64,000 bases of DNA from Papaver somniferum (GCF_003573695.1 NC_039368.1:10253860-10317859); one strand, 5' to 3'; positions 34,051 to 45,982 are shown, counted from the first letter of the stretch. The notes: generated by a model not told the origin, from the sequence alone. Program-made: numbers and translations.

Positions 34051-34400
34051 CGTAGTTGCATCCCTATTCAGAGCTCCATTTCCTTATGAATGCACGCCAC
34101 ACGCACATCTTGTGCATAGTGAAATGGCAAGTCGTTGACCTTCCGACCGTCAAATCCACAAAGGAGTTCACCAGATTTAGGATATCCAGATGGTTACCAT
34201 ATTACATATACAAACAATTAACGTGCAAGTGACATGCACCCAACCAAGCAAGGTAGTTAATAAAACTAAAGTTTGAATGACAAGCTTTCACTACAGTGTT
34301 AGGTCAACAGAACTAAAAGGAAGAAAAAGGAAAAAAGCGACAGAACTTGGAATGAACGTGACGACAAAGCTACCTTTGGAAAAATAAGCCAGTAAGCTAG
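34051..34400. other. Intergenic
   Basis: Mixed-composition sequence, no gene recognised. Confidence 0.4.
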
Positions 34401-34993
34401 TAAGAGCGTCCACAATGGACGACTAAACCCAAATATAGTGTCCAGTTGATAGGCGTAGTGGGACGGACCATCAATCAAAATTTGATCAAAGACTAAAATC
34501 CAGACCAAATTTGGTCTGCGACCAAGACCAAACCCAAATATAGTCGGGCGTTTATATAGTCCACGCCCCATAACCAGACGGACGTATACTCTACGCCCCA
34601 CACCAGGCGTTGATATATTCTACGCCCCACACCAGGCGTTGGTATAATGTCCGCCCGTCTTTTTTTTTTTTAATCTTTTGTGTGGGGCGGGCTTAATACC
34701 TCCGCCCCACTCTTTACAAAATTCAAATTCATGGGGCGGGCATAATACCTCCGCCCCACTTTTTTTCTTTTTTCTTTTTATTTTTTTTTTCTCCTTCGGG
34801 CGAACGTATACTCTACGCCCCACACCAGGCGTTGATATATTCTACGCCCCACACCAGGCGTTGGTATAATGTCCCTCTGACCAAATTTAGTTTTTCCACC
34901 GTAGGGTCACACACCAGATTAAACCCAAAATTTGATCTTTTTTTTCCTCTTTGGTCTTTGGTTATACTCGCACCACTGCAGTTGCTCTAAGGT
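34401..34993. mobile_element. Short non-autonomous element (MITE-like)
   Basis: The left end GTAAGAGCGTCCACAATGG and the right end CCACTGCAGTTGCTCTAAG are imperfect inverted complements of the type AGAGCNNCNNCANTGG, a common hAT/MITE-type end. Inside are two direct copies (34577-34651 and 34803-34875) of a ~67 bp block containing CTACGCCCCACACCAGGCGTT twice each, and an inverted GTGGGGCGG...CCGCCCCAC pair. Confidence 0.55.
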
Positions 34994-36132
34994 ATCAAAA
35001 TCATCCAGATACATTTCTGACTACAGATAGGAATAAAAAAAACTGAATGCTGATCAAGTCAGGACGAGGAAATGAAAAGACCCCTAATTGTTAGATTAAT
35101 CATCTTCATACACCACCAAATATTGCAGCACCAACAAACTCCATATGAAACTCTTTACTTCCTTGATCCCTTGTTCTTCTCAGCTGAACTCAACCATCAA
35201 CAGAATCATCACCAATCCCTTCTTGACGGCACAAGATCTAGTTTCACAACATACCCATCTTCTTCTCAAATCAACTATATAAGATTTCTCTATTAAGCAA
35301 CACCAGATCCACTTTCTGTTCCTACATCTCTCACCGTTTTAGCTTGTAATTCCCTGAATCAACTCTAACATGAAACTATATTAATGCAAGTTCAGATTTG
35401 AGTTAAACCTAAGCTTCATCTTCTTCAATCCCGAACCTAGACTCACATTAACATCCACAAGAACCATTACCAACTCAGTATCTTCTCCTCACCAAACCAT
35501 AATTTCCCTGTTTCGATACGAGATGTTAATGGAGACATCATCAGTGCTTTCAATTTCTGGTTCAAATTCAATTCAAACCCATCTTCACATCAAACCCATC
35601 TTCGATTTAACAACCAACAACCTGAATTTCCATCAATCTTCACCAAATCCTGTTCCAACCCATTTTCAGTATTGAACAAATAGAGTCATGATTGTAATTC
35701 AAATCTATAAACTAATTATCTGTATATTCAGGGATCAATTTAGAGAGAAAAAGAAAAAGAAAACTCAGACAAAGAAAATCACGGATAAACGGAAATTTCA
35801 ATAATTATGGGTTTGGGAGAAATTGTCACCAATAAAAGAGGTGCGCCCGTGAACTTTTCTAGGCATGGGTTTCACACTGGAAAAATCTGAAGACTGGGTT
35901 TGTATGTAGTTTTCACATTCGGATATGGATGAGTTTCCTGAGTGTTTTCTGGGTAAGAGGCCCTATTCAGAATTCCGCCCATCAACCCGAGTTTTTCTCC
36001 TCTTCCTAATTACGGTAAAACTTCGATAAATTAATAGTCTTGAAATTACTAAATTCTATCAATTAATTTATTGATAAATTAATTAGTTATTAATATATCA
36101 AATATACCAAATTTAAAATTTAAAAATAAGTG
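34994..36132. other. Intergenic; part of an AT-rich repeat at the right
   Basis: 35080-35800 has short ORFs without domains. 36010-36125 has 'taaaacttcgataaattaat' and its inverted partner, a common plant MITE-type phrase, cut by the LTR at 36133. Confidence 0.4.
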
Positions 36133-36405
36133 TGTTGTTTAAGTTTATTGTGAATGGGAGACAAACATAATAGAAACAAAAGTAGAGAAGAAGAAGAATC
36201 AGAGAGTTTCTCATTTATTTCCTTTATCTTGTACACTTTAAATACATAACACTAAATGCATGTATTAGTACATGCGTTGGGGGTAATGTATGACATGTGT
36301 TTAGTGGGAAGAGAAAACACAACATGTGTCTAGGAGAAGAGGGCAGGTGCACATGCACTTTGCTACATGGTAGTCAGACACCTTTCCCCACATATTCCTA
36401 CAACA
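36133..36405 (-). repeat. 3' LTR of a truncated copia element (273 bp)
   Basis: TGTTGTTTAAG...CCTACAACA, directly followed on the plus strand by CTCCCCCTTGG (a minus-strand polypurine tract). Its partner 5' LTR is not in the window. Confidence 0.8.
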
Positions 36406-36950
36406 CTCCCCCTTGGATGACCACCATTATAAACTAATTTTTTTGCAAAAACCTTTCCAGAAAACGTATGTTGATGAAAAACTGGTCAAAGGAGAAAGAC
36501 ACTTGAGCTTCTGAAATGGCGTCGCTTGTCAGAACTCTTCTCTATTTGTATAAATGTATCAGGAAAAATATTTCACACAAAAACCCGAACACTTGTAAGA
36601 AGAAGAATAACCTCAACCAAAGTTGCATCTATAGGGTTTTTGTTGTCTCATTAAAAACTTTGTCGAGTAACAAAAACCATGTGGGAAAAAGTAACGTCGA
36701 TGAAGGAAAAGAGTACAACACACTTTGATGTCATCACTGCATCGTTAGATGCTCCCCTGATATTGACATCTCCCCATGATTTTTATTATGGTATTGTTGT
36801 TGTCTCATTAAAAAACCTTTCCGAGTAACAAAACACAGTGGAAAAAAGTAACCGCGGTGAAGGAAAAGAGTTCAACATACCATCAGGGTGCTCCCCCTAA
36901 TGCATGACAGTTTCTTTAGTCTAATACAGTCATGGTAGTGGACAGTTCCT
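36406..36950 (-). other. 3' untranslated part of the truncated copia element
   Basis: Contains two diverged direct repeats ('gttgtctcattaaaaa' followed by 'gagtaacaaa' and 'gaaggaaaagagt') at about 36637-36720 and 36803-36880, and a further CCCCCT run at 36892. Confidence 0.6.
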
Positions 36951-39405
36951 TTAGTCATATGGGGTCATGGGAAGTTCGGATAATCTCTTTAGTCCTATAC
37001 TTCTCACATGTTTTTCAAATGTGGCCTTAGGTAATGACTTAGTAAATAAGTCTGCCACATTTTCGTCAGATTTTACTTTACTGACCTGAATGTTTAGAAG
37101 ACATTGTTGTTGCTGATTGTAGAAGAACTTCGGTGATATATGTTTCGTATTATCACCCTTGATATACCCTTACTTCATCTGTTCGATGCAAGCTGCATTA
37201 TCTTCGTAAATGCAAATTGGCTCTTCAGTGGTAGATATCAAACCACATGTCCCTCGAATATGTGTAATGATAGACCTTAACCATATACACCCACGAATCG
37301 CCTCATTTAGGGCAATGATCTCAGAGTGGTTCGTGGAGGTATCCACAAGGGTTTGCTTGGTCGATCTCCAGGATATCGTTGTATTCCCGATAGTGAACAC
37401 ATATCCAGTTTGTGATCGACCTTTGTGTGGTTCTGAGAGGTACCCAGCATCAGCAAAACCAACCAAAACATTATTTGGGGTCTTGGTGTAAGGAGTTGCA
37501 ATTACATTAGCATCTCTCCTTTCGTCTTCTTAGGGATAAAACAAACCCAAGTCAATGGTTCTTTTTAGGTATCTAAAGATGTTCTTCATACCATTCCAAT
37601 GACTTTGCGTTGGCGTTGAGCTATATCTAGCTAACAAGTTCACTGAGAACGAGATATCTGGTCGGGTACATTGTGTTAAGTACAATAATACGCCTATTGC
37701 ACTTAGATAGGGATATTCAGCTCCCAATATATATTCACCATCTTCCTTTGGACGAAATGGATCTTTATGTACATCTAAAGTCCGACCAACCATGGGAGTG
37801 CTAGCAGGGTGCACTTTGTCCATATTAAATTTCCTGAGTATCTTTTGTACATATGCAAACTGGTGGATTAATATTCCACAAGCTCGATGCTCTAATTCAA
37901 GTATTAAACACATTCGAGTTTTCCCAATATCTTTCATCTCAAATTTGTATTTCAAATAACTTGCGGTTTCTCTTATTTCATCAAGAGTACCTACTATGTT
38001 CATGTCGTCGACATAGACAACTATAATTGCAAATCCGGTACTTGTTTTCTTTATAAACACACAAGGGCACAATTCATTATTTGTATATCCCTTCCAAATC
38101 AAATAATCACTTAGACGGGTATACACATCCGTCCGGATTGCTTTAATCCGTAAAGTGAGTGTTTTAACTGAATTGCAAACGCACTCCGTGGTTTAGAGTT
38201 ACTTGATTTGGGCAATGGAAGTCCATCTGAAACTTTCATGAATATCTCTATATCAAGATCCCCATAGAGATATGCGGTAACCACATCTATAAGTTGCATT
38301 TCAAGTCATTCTGAAGCTACTAAGATGACTAAGTAACGGAACGTGATGACGTCCATTACAGGAGAGTATGTTTCTTCGTAATCAATCCCAGGGCGTTGTG
38401 AGAAACCTTGCGCCACAAGGGGAGCCTTATATCACAATAATTCGTTCTTCTCATTACGCTTTCTAACAAATACCCATTTATGTCCTACAGGCTTTACACC
38501 TGGTGGGGTTAGCACTACCGCACCAAATACCTGTCTTTTTGCCAGTTAATTTAATTCAGCACGGATTGCATCTCTCCATTGAGGCAAATATGCTCTCTTT
38601 TTGCATTCTGCAATAGAGCGTGGTTCGATATCATCGTTCTCTATAATCTCTCGAGCAACAGTATATGCGAATATATGAGCAATATGCGTGGAGGATCTTT
38701 CCATCAACACGCATGAACTTTCACAATCCATAGAGATTTCTTTGTTCTCTGGAATCAATTCAAACTTCGGGGCGTCCCCCAATAATGATTCATGGACATA
38801 TCTGTAATCAGAGATAATATCATGAGATGGATTATCTGTATTGATGATATATGGATCTGTTTATGCCTTACTCGTCCTTTTCTTCCTTGGCTGAGTATCG
38901 ATCGAACCAAGTGGTCTCCCCCTCTTTCTTTTGGGGGCCACGACCTCAGCTACACTTCCACCAAGTGCAGCCTTGGTACCTATATCTATTGTACCTTTTC
39001 CCTTGTCGGGAATTTCCAACCTTGCAGGCACGCTTGCAGCTGGTATATGTGATCTCGTCACTTTAGCGATATCAGTAAATGCATCAGGCATTGAATTTGC
39101 CACATTCTGAAGATCGATAATTTTTTCACTTCACTTTCGCATTGTGGAGTGCGGGGATCAATATGAGACAACGTGGGAAAACACCACGACAATTCCTGTC
39201 GTTCCCTTCGGAAGTCCTTTTCCATTCCTCCCCCTAAAGATGGGAAGGTTGTCTCATCAAAGTGACAATCCGCAAATCTAGCGGTAAAGAGATCGCCTGT
39301 CAAAGGTTCTAAGTAACGGATAATTGTTGGGGATTCGTATCCAACATAAATACCTACTCGTATTTGTGGACCCATCTTAGTACGCCGTGGGGATGTAATA
39401 GGCAC
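36951..39405 (-). pseudogene. Copia pol remnant: integrase C-terminus, RT, RNase H
   Basis: Read on the minus strand. The integrase C-terminal piece (39058-39405) has RTKMGPQIRVGIYVGYESP and FTARFADCHFDE. Linker and RT start (38546-38782) and RT palm pieces (38111-38299; 37530-38126) follow, with VVYVDDMNIVG and PDISFSVNLLARY. RNase H (37170-37466) has FADAGYLSEPHKGRSQTGY and YEDNAACIEQMK. An in-frame TAA at 37170-37172 is followed by open copia-like sequence to a natural-looking stop at 36951-36953. At least four frame breaks. Gag, protease and integrase core are gone: the element ends abruptly near 39405. Confidence 0.85.
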
Positions 39406-39806
39406 GAAGATGCACTCTTTTTCATAGATGAAACCTCAGAGCCTTTTTGGAATCGTGTGCGAATTTTTTTTGTGGCATTAGACGGAAATCGTAATGGAAG
39501 ATCGATGAAACTCATTAAGAAAAGATTCGAGCAGATCTTCAACAATTGGATGCCTTCAAAGAAGAAATGGAAACCGTAAAGGAAAACAATCTTAATATGG
39601 CTCGTGCACAAAGAGTAAGTTTGTTGATAATTGGTCCATCAATTGTTTTATGTAAAACCGATTTAAAAGAAATTGTTTTCTTTGTTTTTCAGTGGGAGAT
39701 GGCCGAAGCTCAATATGAGTATGTTCATGGAAAAAAGTTTGAACTTCAAGCTTGCTATCATGTCATGGAAGAAAGTACCTACGATGACTTTTTCCACTAT
39801 TATTAA
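39406..39806 (+). pseudogene. Harbinger ORF1/NAM-associated-like gene fragment
   Basis: A plus-strand frame with HEDALFFIDETSEPFWNRV and NGRSMKLIKKRFEQIFNN is continued in a second frame by DAFKEEMETVKENN. An intron follows (AAAGA|GTAAGT to TTTTTCAG|TGG, 39619-39692), then WEMAEAQYEYVHGKKFELQACYHVMEE to a TAA. This resembles the Myb/NAM-associated proteins that accompany PIF/Harbinger transposases and plant 'GST T3-like' genes. The N-terminus is missing: it begins where the copia remnant stops. One frame break near 39545. Confidence 0.5.
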
Positions 39807-39949
39807 GACCCATGTTTGCAATGTAATGAAAACTTATTATATGAAATATGTATTCATTTTTGTTTCGCTGAAAAATATATGGTTTTTCCCTTCCTTGGTT
39901 CCCAAAAATGACACAATTATATAAGACCAAAGAAACATTCATTCATACA

Positions 39950-40410
39950 ATTACGGTTAGTAAACCCAGCCGTTTGTAGGCCGACGGCTGGGAACACTTT
40001 CCAACCCAACCGACATAGACCAATATGGCTGGAAACACTTTCCTACCCAACCGACAAAGAACAATACGTCTGGGAAAACTATCCAACCCGACCGACACAA
40101 AACATCACGGTTGGGAAAAATTTACAACCCGACCGGCAAAAAATTCACCGCTTGGAAACTAGTAGAACGACTGAGAACCTAGGTTTCAGTTGGGAATTCC
40201 CAGCCGATGTGGGATAATTTCCTTATTGTCTACAGATACAAAAAAATTAACGGCTGGGAAAGTCCCAACCGTGTTTAATATATTTACGGTTGGGAGTTCT
40301 TTTAATCCCAACCGTTTTTCTATTTTACGGTTGGGAGTTCTTTGAGTCTCAACCGTGTCGACCCAGTTACGGCTAGTTCGTAAAGAACTCTTAGCCGTAA
40401 TTTTCCCAGA
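39950..40410. repeat. Subterminal-type inverted/tandem repeat block
   Basis: Repeats of (A)CGG(C/T)TGGGAA and its complement TTCCCAACCG/CCCAACCGAC, first in ~58 bp tandem units (39980-40160), then inverted ones, ending in ACGGCTAGTTC...CTTAGCCGTAA (40372-40400). This pattern is typical of the ends of CACTA or Mutator-like elements, and may belong to the same element as the Harbinger-like fragment. Confidence 0.65.
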
Positions 40411-40750
40411 ACCAGTTTTCTTAAACCATAAATTCTTCGATCTTAACTATTAAACCAATTTAAGGACAAAATAAATGGTGGGTTTTTGAATATGTAGCAT
40501 TTTGGAGGATTTAAATGTGTTTTGACAGATTCATTCGCCTAATCTTCAATCTCTAATTTTTGGTTCAATGTATTTATATACAATAGAATCATAACAAGTC
40601 TATGATAATTCAAACCGTCGTGATCTTCTCATATTGAGAATAAATCTTAATAAAATTCAAGGTTTTGTTTGATTTCGATAAAAAAAAAATCAAAGTTTTG
40701 TTTGATTTTGAGAAGAAGAAGAAAATAAAGGTTGGGTGAATTAATTTTGG

Positions 40751-40916
40751 TGTTGTTGTAGGGCTTTAGCCCACGGTTGTGTAGCCCAATGTAATAGCTA
40801 GGGTTCTATTCCTATTGTATATAAATGATACTATAGATATGTAATGGGGTCATATCAATAAGAAATCCTTCTCCTTCTCTGTCTTTTTATCTTCTTCTCC
40901 ATAATCCACTGCAACA
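40751..40916 (+). repeat. Copia-type LTR (5' LTR of a truncated element)
   Basis: TGTTGT...GCAACA, about 165 bp, with TATATAAATG near 40820. It is followed by CACGTTAACATGCACGAGC, close to the 'CACGTTATCAGCACGAG' phrase that follows many plant copia LTRs, suggesting a 5' LTR with its internal start. No coding sequence follows. Confidence 0.5.
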
Positions 40917-41220
40917 CGTTAACATGCACGAGCTCAACCACTAAATTTATTTATTTTCTTCTTTTTGGGTTAATATCAAATCACCGAAGGAAGCGCTACT
41001 TTTAGTTGGATCCGTATTTATGATTTTTTTTTCTCAATCAAGCAATACGTTGAGGTATACCTAAACATTTTTATCAATTTTCTTATCAATTAACATGTGA
41101 TCTTGTCTTCCATTTTCTTATGTTGTATGTATGTAAATTTTTTTTCTTTCTTCACATGTATATTTGTATCACTCTGATTGATTGAATGAATTTTTTAATT
41201 TATGATTGCGTATATTGTAT

Positions 41221-41277
<57 letters not shown>

Positions 41278-41421
41278 AGAGGATATCTTGTACGTTTAGG
41301 ATATCAGAGGATATCTAGTAGTCTTATTCAAAACGTAGAAGATAAACCAATATACCACTTTATCTTATACGTTTCCTTTTTAAACAAACGTTCTCAGGTA
41401 TTTTAGGATATCTAGATCGGA
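40917..41421. other. AT-rich intergenic with (TA)n microsatellite
   Basis: A near-perfect palindromic TA tract at about 41217-41275, flanked by CATACATACATA and ATGTATGTATGT. 'aggatatcagaggatatct' repeats lie at 41278-41315. Confidence 0.7.
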
Positions 41422-41464
41422 GAATTGCATGTGTGAAAGATGGTACCATCCACACATGCAATTC
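41422..41464. other. Perfect fold-back at the left viral junction
   Basis: GAATTGCATGTGTG (41422-41435) and its exact complement CACACATGCAATTC (41451-41464) flank a 15-base loop that itself holds the palindrome GATGGTACCATC. Homology to the viral copies starts near 41454. Confidence 0.8.
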
Positions 41465-41548
41465 ATTAATATAATAGATAAATTAATCACTTAAAAGTGG
41501 TACACCTTAGTCACCCTAATCATAGGAAAACAATACCGTTTTGAAACT

Positions 41549-42157
41549 ATGGCACTCATAGATTCGGGTGCAGATCTAAACTGCTTAAATGAAGGATTAG
41601 TTCCCACAAAGTATTTTAGCAAAACAACCCAAGTTCTTAATACTGCAAATGGAAACAAATTGATAATTAATTACAAATTATCTGATGCTACAGTGTGTAA
41701 TAATGGTATTTGTCTAGCAACACCATTTATCATGGTAAAGAATTTATCTCAATCCTGCATATTAGGGACTCCATTCTTGAATATGTTATACCCGTTAAGT
41801 ATTAACAATACGGGCGTTGAAGCCCTCATTCAGGGACATAAAATATTATTTGAATTTGTCTCTGAACCTAGGCAAAAATTTATTAACCAGGTTCAAGAAA
41901 AAATCAAGCACAAAGAAATTTTTTTGTTCTTCTTAAAAGAGGAGATTCGATATAAGCAAATAGAAGAGAAACTAAATTGCCCAAAACTCCAAAAACAAAT
42001 CAATGATTTTAATGATCTTCTAGTGAAAGAAGTTTGTGCTGAAATCCCAAATGCATTCTGGGAAAGAAAACAACATATAGTAGAATTACCTTATGAACCA
42101 GATTTTTCTGAAAAAAATGATTCCAACAAAAGCCAGACCAATTCAAATGAACAATAG
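41549..42157 (+). pseudogene. Viral aspartic protease region, copy A
   Basis: The protease active site ALIDSGADLNCL is at the start of the frame, and LGTPFLNMLYPLSIN marks the C-terminal half of the fold. The frame ends out of register with RT: an A7 run at 42111-42117 replaces the A6 seen in the last copy. By family this domain cleaves the viral polyprotein. The ORF start here is only the first Met in frame; the polyprotein originally continued from the coat domain. Confidence 0.8.
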
Positions 42158-43428
42158 ATTATTAGAAATATGTAAATCTGAAATTCAAGATTTACTAGAT
42201 AAAGGTTTGATTAGAAAAAGTTACTCTCCTTGGAGTTGTCCTGCATTTTATGTAGAAAAAGCAGCTGAATTAGAAAGAGGAGTTCCGAGATTAGTCATCA
42301 ACTATAAGCCTTTGAATAAAGAATTAAGATGGATTAGGTATCCAATTCCTAATAAAAAAGATCTTTTAGATAGATTACATAATGCTGTCATATTTTCAAA
42401 ATTTGACTTAAAGTCAGGATATTGGCAAATTCAAATCGCAGAAAAAGACAAGTATAAAACTGCATTTACGGTTCCCTTTGGACATTATGAATGGAATGTT
42501 ATGCCATTTGGTTTAAAAAATGCTCCATCAGAATTTCAACATATTATGAATAACATATTTAATTCTTATTCAACTTTTACAATTGTATACATTGATGATG
42601 TATTAATATATTCTGAATCAATTGAGCAACATTTTAAACACTTATCAATATTCCTCAAAATAGTAAAACAGGCCGGATTAGTGGTATCTGCAAAAAAGAT
42701 GAAAATATTTCAAACCCAGGTTAGATTCCTTGGTCACAATATTAATAAAGGTACTATAATACCTATAGAACGGGCTATATCCTTTGCTGATAAATTTCCT
42801 GATGAAATCAAGGATAAAAAACAATTACAAAGATTCTTAGGAAGCTTAAATTATATAGCATATTTTTATAAGGATTTAGCTAAGGATAGCAAACCTCTAT
42901 ATGCAAGATTACGGAAAAACCCTGCTAATTGGAGCAGTGAGCATACAACTGCTGTTATAAAAAATCAAAGCTAAAGCTAAAAAATTGCCATGCCTAACTA
43001 TAGGGAATCCAACAGCCTACAAAATAGTTGAGACTGATGCTTCAGATGTCGGATATGGAGGAATCCTTAAACAAAGGATTCATAATAAAGAGCAATTAGT
43101 AAGATATACTTCAGGTGTATGGAAATCGGGACAACAAAATTACTCAACCATTAAAAAAGAAATATTGGCAATAATTCATTGTGTTACTAAATTTGAAAAT
43201 GATTTGTCAAACCAGGAATTTCTTATTAGACTGGATTGTCAGGCAGCTAAGGAAGTATTGGTAAAGGATGTTAAAAATTTAGCCTCTCGGCAAATTTCTG
43301 CAAGATGGCAAGCCATTTTATCAGCGTTTAATTTTAAAATTGAATATATAAAAGGTGAAACTAATTCTCTACCTGATTTCTTGACTCGTGAATTTTTGCA
43401 GGGGAAGCATGGACTGCCAGATAACTAG
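42093..43428 (+). pseudogene. Viral reverse transcriptase and RNase H, copy A
   Basis: RT (42093-42974): WSCPAFYVEK, RLVINYKPLNK, FSKFDLKSGYWQI, VMPFGLKNAPSEFQ and the catalytic YIDD. RNase H (42985-43428): ETDASDVGYGGIL, STIKKEILAI and RLDCQAAKE, ending with LPDFLTREFLQ. One extra A near 42960 breaks the frame between RT and RNase H. This is the only copy with the complete RNase H C-terminus. The family enzyme copies pregenomic RNA into viral DNA. Confidence 0.9.
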
Positions 43429-44010
43429 GGGAAAGGCTCCTCAATTTGCTTACCCATCTCCTAATAAAAGGAACAAAGGTAATCCTATTATGATTAAAGG
43501 AAACCCAAATAAGGGAAAACAATATTCTTCTTCAGAAGAAAAGTCGGCATTTATAATGTCCACATCAATACCGCTTTTAGCGGTGGAAACAGAACATGCT
43601 AACAGAGATCCTGCAGAAGTTGCAAGCATGTACTTAAAAGAGAATATTTTACCACATTATGGTAAAACTAGAGAGTTTTATGAAACAATACTCATAGAGA
43701 CATGATCTATCCTTTTAACACATAACACGGCCAACAGTAATGGTAATGGTCCTCCTGCGTTCTCCAAGCTTGTTATCCTTAAGGTATTATCATACCGAGA
43801 TTGGGGAATGAACCCTCATGGGTTAAAAAAAATTCAATGATCACCCCCATATCAAACCGAGATCATATTCTTATACTGATTATATTAAAGCATGGAAACA
43901 TATTTTTTTCTATCAAACTCAGAGATTCTCTCATTCCTGGTATATTGGTTTTAAACTCAATACAATCAAAGAGCTACCAAATTGGTTCAGAGTATGGCTA
44001 AGTAGCTGGG
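43388..44010 (+). pseudogene. Viral downstream ORF (unassigned), copy A 5' part
   Basis: Overlaps the end of RNase H by about 40 bases in another frame, an arrangement usual in pararetroviruses. Its N-terminal part is basic (PSPNKRNKGNP, GNPNKGKQ). The rest matches the ORF at 58345-59106. A TGA at 43703-43705 and a one-base insertion near 43832 break it. Its 3' part lies beyond the LTR element at 52181-52711. No family recognised. Confidence 0.65.
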
Positions 44011-45982
44011 TGATGAGTGCTAAAAAGTGCATATTTCTATATATTTTTCTTGGCATTTAACTCATCTTTTGTGCATTAATTCTACATTTTATCCCATATT
44101 CTGTATTTTCATTGTTTTCAAGAATAAATATTTTTATTAATTAATTTTGCATTTTTAGGTAATAAATAAAGTTTGGATGAATAGCGGAGCGAAAAGAGCA
44201 GAAAAGTAGTGAAAAGCCGGGAGAAATTACGCAAGGAAGCCGCAAAGAATGGTGCGCACAAGTCCAAAAAGCTAGGAATGGGCTCAAGAAGGAAGAATTG
44301 TTCTTAAAGAAGATATGGGCTTGGCATACCTAAGGCCCAAAACCCTCACCCAAACCCATTTCCTATATCCAAACCCGCCTCCATCTTCAGCCGTCGGATT
44401 GGATCCATCTCATCATCCAATGGTCGCTTCATCGTCGTTCATCGAAATCGGAAGCTCCTGTCTAACACTACAGCACCTAACTCCATCTGGCGCCGTTAGT
44501 TTCGTTGTATATCTGCATCCAACGGTCGCTGCCAGCCTCTTCACTTTTAGCCGTTAGATCAATCTTCATCTCCACACCCCACGGCTAAGCATCGAAAGAC
44601 ATCGAAATTTGATGAAAATGCCTCACACCCAAACATTAATTACCCTATACCCCAAAAGAGAGAACCCTAACCCAAATCATTTCTCCTCCTTCTTTCTTCT
44701 TCTTTCTCCCGACCTGCTACCACCTTTCCCGACTGCAACTCCATCATCCATCGCTCCTGTCACCACCATCTCTACCACCAACTCCTCTGTCTCAATCACC
44801 TATACATCCCCCTACTCTCTAGCCATTTATTACATCATCCCATCACCCCTTTTTCTCGCTGGAACCCTAGGCGTGAAGAGTTGATGAAATAGATGAGGCT
44901 ATAGATTGAAATTGAGGGCAGAGAAGGATCGAGAGAGAAGAGAAGAGGCATGGGTCACCACCAATTCAGCGGATTTGGTGAGCAATTTCGGAATTGAAAA
45001 TACCTAATTTTAATTTTAGGGTTTGTAAATTATTGGGGCTTTTGAAGTATAAATAGCTCATGATGTAGAGGATGAAGAGCATACCTGGACTAGCTAGTGT
45101 GTCATAGGTTTAGGTTTAGTCTTTCTTTGTTTTCCAATTTCAATTTTTGCTTCACTGTTTAGTTCTTAGGTTTTGTTTAAATTTTAATATCTTTAATTCA
45201 ATATCAGTTCATGTGAATGTATTGTTCAAATTCTGTCAATGTTAATCACCATGTTTGTTATGTTCTAATCCATGTTATGTTTGTGTTAAGCTCTATGTAT
45301 GTAATGTTTCTTCACATGATCATGTAATTTCCCTGTTTAAACCTTAGAGAAGACCATTGAACCATGATGGTTAGCCATTAGGATAGTTTTTGTTGAACTC
45401 AAAATAGCTTAGGCTAGTTTGATTCCTAAAAGCCCAACTGACTTGTGATTAGTGGTGCTGTAAGAAGACCACTAATACTAGGGGTCAGTGGTGGCTCTAA
45501 GGTGTTAATCAGCTACATTAGTTAGTAATCCACTGCCTAGTTGACCTGTGATTGCCTGTGCCTTAAACAGACAGCCAATACTAGGGGTTAGCTAAGGCTG
45601 TAAGGTTAGTTAACTAGCCATATGACAAAAACTTAACCTAGGTGAACTAGCTAGGTGAAGGGAATTCTCATCCATCTCCATACACTTCATTCCCATCCAC
45701 AATTTCTCTCCCATGTTCTGTTTTGGTTAAGTTTTTCTTATTCTTTGCCACTGCCTTTGGCTCACTGCCACTGTTTTTTCTTTGTTTCTTTGGCTCTTTA
45801 CTTCACTGCCTTAGGCTCATTGCCTTTGTCCCTTTGCTTCACTGTCACTAGCTCAGAACTATCTAGGAAACTTCAACTCACACACACCTAGTCCCTGTGG
45901 AATGATCCCTTGCTTACTTTCTATACTAAAACTTGGCCTTGTATACTTGCAAGTATTTTGTGTGTCTTTTCTAACCACACCA
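44011..45982 (+). repeat. 5' LTR of the second gag-only element
   Basis: 1972 bp. TATA box TATAAATAG at 45048-45056. ORFs here (44315, 44609, 45655) recur in the 3' LTR (50511, 50805, 51853) and have no domain. Confidence 0.93.
45048..45056 (+). promoter_or_regulatory. LTR TATA box
   Basis: TATAAATAG, repeated at the equivalent place 51245-51253 in the other LTR. Confidence 0.6.

Larger units (their letters stand above)
41454..44010 (+). other. Endogenous pararetrovirus copy A, left part (Caulimoviridae)
   Basis: Covers protease, RT, RNase H and the start of the downstream ORF. It is nearly identical to 56402-58700 apart from scattered changes, but keeps 230 bp (43377-43606) missing from copies B and C. 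It is cut at 44010 by an LTR element and continues at 52181. Non-functional: frameshifts and stops are listed with the genes. Confidence 0.9.

Noticed and set aside
42111..42117. Programmed frameshift between viral protease and RT
   Set aside because: Copy C has A6 and one continuous frame, so the A7 is better read as a lesion shared by A and B.
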